Origin: Betaproteobacteria bacterium
GTDB lineage: Bacteria; Pseudomonadota; Gammaproteobacteria; Burkholderiales; Sulfuriferulaceae
Length of the DNA stretch: 6,615 nt
Reading direction: 5' to 3'
Assembly: GCA_003455595.1 (NCBI GenBank)
Contig: DMQT01000126.1
Coordinates: 1-6,615 of the forward strand
Under the pieces are notes generated by a model. It worked only from the letters and a program-made list of their open reading frames with translations, did no database searches and was not told the DNA's origin. How positions within the stretch are numbered: position 1 is the first letter of the stretch; every line of letters begins with the position of its first letter. Both the position numbers and the translations under genes were made by a program. This document shows, one piece after another, positions 6,069 to 6,615 of this stretch.

Positions 6069-6205
6069 GCGCACACCCTATCGTTTATGTCGTCACCCAA
6101 CTGGGCACAACAGCCGTGGCTGAACACCCACGCGACCAGCGGGCTGCATGCTGCGATGTGTGCACCCCACAGCCAGGTCAGAGAAAACGGGCATTGAATG
6201 ATCAT
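6065..6205 (-). CDS. 46-residue cysteine-rich membrane mini-protein
   Basis: A short gene supported by translation signals rather than by recognised homology. A strong GGAGG Shine-Dalgarno sits 5 nt ahead of the ATG at 6205, and its TGA overlaps the next ATG as ATGA. The product starts MIIQCPFSLTWLWGAH and has one apolar segment at about 6-29. It then has HGCCAQLGDD and a C-terminal Asp-Arg-Val-Cys-Ala. Five cysteines (5, 20, 32, 33, 45) and two histidines (16, 30) are many for this length and could bind metal or heme, or form disulfides. The longer open frame (GTG at 6256) overlaps the previous gene and lacks such a ribosome site. Lying between two small membrane proteins of an oxidase operon, it may be an accessory subunit. 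Function unknown. Confidence 0.6.
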   Translation of the reverse strand: MIIQCPFSLTWLWGAHIAACSPLVAWVFSHGCCAQLGDDINDRVCA

Positions 6206-6214
6206 GAGAGCCTC
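6206..6214 (-). promoter_or_regulatory. Strong Shine-Dalgarno deciding the start of the 46-aa gene
   Basis: On the minus strand the bases ahead of the ATG read GGAGGCTCTC (6215-6206), a near-ideal ribosome-binding site at standard spacing. It is by eye the strongest such site in the window, and it selects 6205 rather than the GTG at 6256. Confidence 0.6.
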
Positions 6215-6252
6215 CGTAGCGTTATGGTGAAAAGACGAATGCGTGTCAGCCG

Positions 6253-6447
6253 TCACCCTCGATCAAGGTGATCAGGCTGGTCCGACGTAGAAACGGCGAC
6301 ATCCTCGGCACGCTCGAACGCTTTGTCGCGCTCAAGCAACCGGTATTTGGGGCGCTCGGTCCAGTCGCGGAATCCTGGCGACACCAGCCAGACGCCGATC
6401 AACAACAGCACAATGAGCATCATCGCCAGCACAATGAAGCTAATCAT
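6253..6447 (-). CDS. Small single-helix membrane protein, possible CcoQ-like oxidase subunit
   Basis: A 64-residue protein with one N-terminal transmembrane helix (about 3-23, ISFIVLAMMLIVLLLIGVW). A soluble tail follows, starting SPGFRDWTERPKYRLLERDK and ending acidic. Its ATG overlaps the TGA of the cytochrome c gene (ATGA), so the two are translated together. Size, topology and position beside a c-type cytochrome recall CcoQ/FixQ, the small stabilising subunit of cbb3 oxidases, but I see no diagnostic sequence match. It could equally be a lineage-specific accessory subunit. The existence of the gene is well supported; the subunit assignment is only positional. Confidence 0.65.
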   Translation of the reverse strand: MISFIVLAMMLIVLLLIGVWLVSPGFRDWTERPKYRLLERDKAFERAEDVAVSTSDQPDHLDRG

Positions 6448-6615
6448 GGCGTTGCTTCTTTCGGGTAAAAACTGCGCACGAATGCGCTCACAGCCCGCTG
6501 GTCGGCGGCATCCAGACTGGGCCAGGCCGACATGCTGGTACCGGGTACGCCGTGCAGCAGCACCTGCGTTACCCGGGTGGCGGCAGGCTGGATGGCAGTG
6601 AAATTCGCCGGGCGC
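6444..6615 (-). CDS. c-type cytochrome C-terminal fragment (respiratory oxidase-associated)
   Basis: The last 56 codons of a gene that begins beyond base 6615. The reading RPANFTAIQPAATR, then VLLHGVPGTSMSAWPSL, then DQRAVSAFVRSFY is the C-terminal half of a class I cytochrome c domain. GTSMSAW supplies the methionine that acts as sixth heme ligand, and the last helix ends the fold. The CXXCH heme-attachment site would be upstream, outside the window. This style of domain is common in cytochrome c subunits of cbb3-type oxidases (CcoO/CcoP-like or fused to subunit I), but a separate electron-carrier cytochrome is possible. The TGA overlaps the next ATG, placing it at the head of the visible operon. 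Confidence 0.75.
   Translation of the reverse strand, partial: RPANFTAIQPAATRVTQVLLHGVPGTSMSAWPSLDAADQRAVSAFVRSFYPKEATP

Noticed and set aside
1..6615. CRISPR array, tRNA/rRNA, insertion sequence or phage elements
   Set aside because: No regularly spaced repeats, no tRNA cloverleaf, no transposase or terminal inverted repeats seen by eye; the window is dense single-strand coding DNA.

Overview
All supportable genes lie on the minus strand, so the biology reads from high to low coordinates. The DNA is GC-rich and tightly packed, with many stop/start overlaps. The protein families (cbb3-style oxidase cytochrome, LplT, OlsB-like acyltransferase, membrane-anchored ATP-grasp) suggest a proteobacterium, most likely a betaproteobacterium. 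This placement is an inference from family resemblance, not from a search.

Region A (6615 down to 5568) is the downstream end of a respiratory operon. It holds the C-terminus of a c-type cytochrome with its distal heme-methionine motif, a 64-residue single-helix membrane protein, a 46-residue cysteine-rich mini-protein with a near-ideal Shine-Dalgarno sequence, and a 166-residue four-helix membrane protein. Two of the three junctions are ATGA overlaps. The likely setting is a cbb3-type or related heme-copper oxidase whose catalytic subunit lies upstream, outside the window.

Region B (5567 down to 4273) starts with a 112-bp gap carrying three perfect short dyads. An 83-residue orphan protein follows, and its end overlaps the start of a cation diffusion facilitator (CDF) transporter.

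Region C (4272 down to 1) starts with a 152-bp gap containing repeated GTCTG-type words, then a five-gene run with nearly no spacing. In order: a heme-oxygenase-like diiron oxidase/oxygenase (HDO), a class I SAM-dependent methyltransferase with an NPPF motif, a membrane-anchored ATP-grasp ligase, an OlsB-like GNAT N-acyltransferase, and the first 72 codons of an LplT-like lysophospholipid transporter. Redox enzyme, methyltransferase, carboxylate ligase, fatty-acyl transferase and lipid flippase together look like an assembly-and-export route for an acylated amino-acid or amino-lipid. The families are supported by sequence. The shared pathway is my inference and is the most interesting point in this window.
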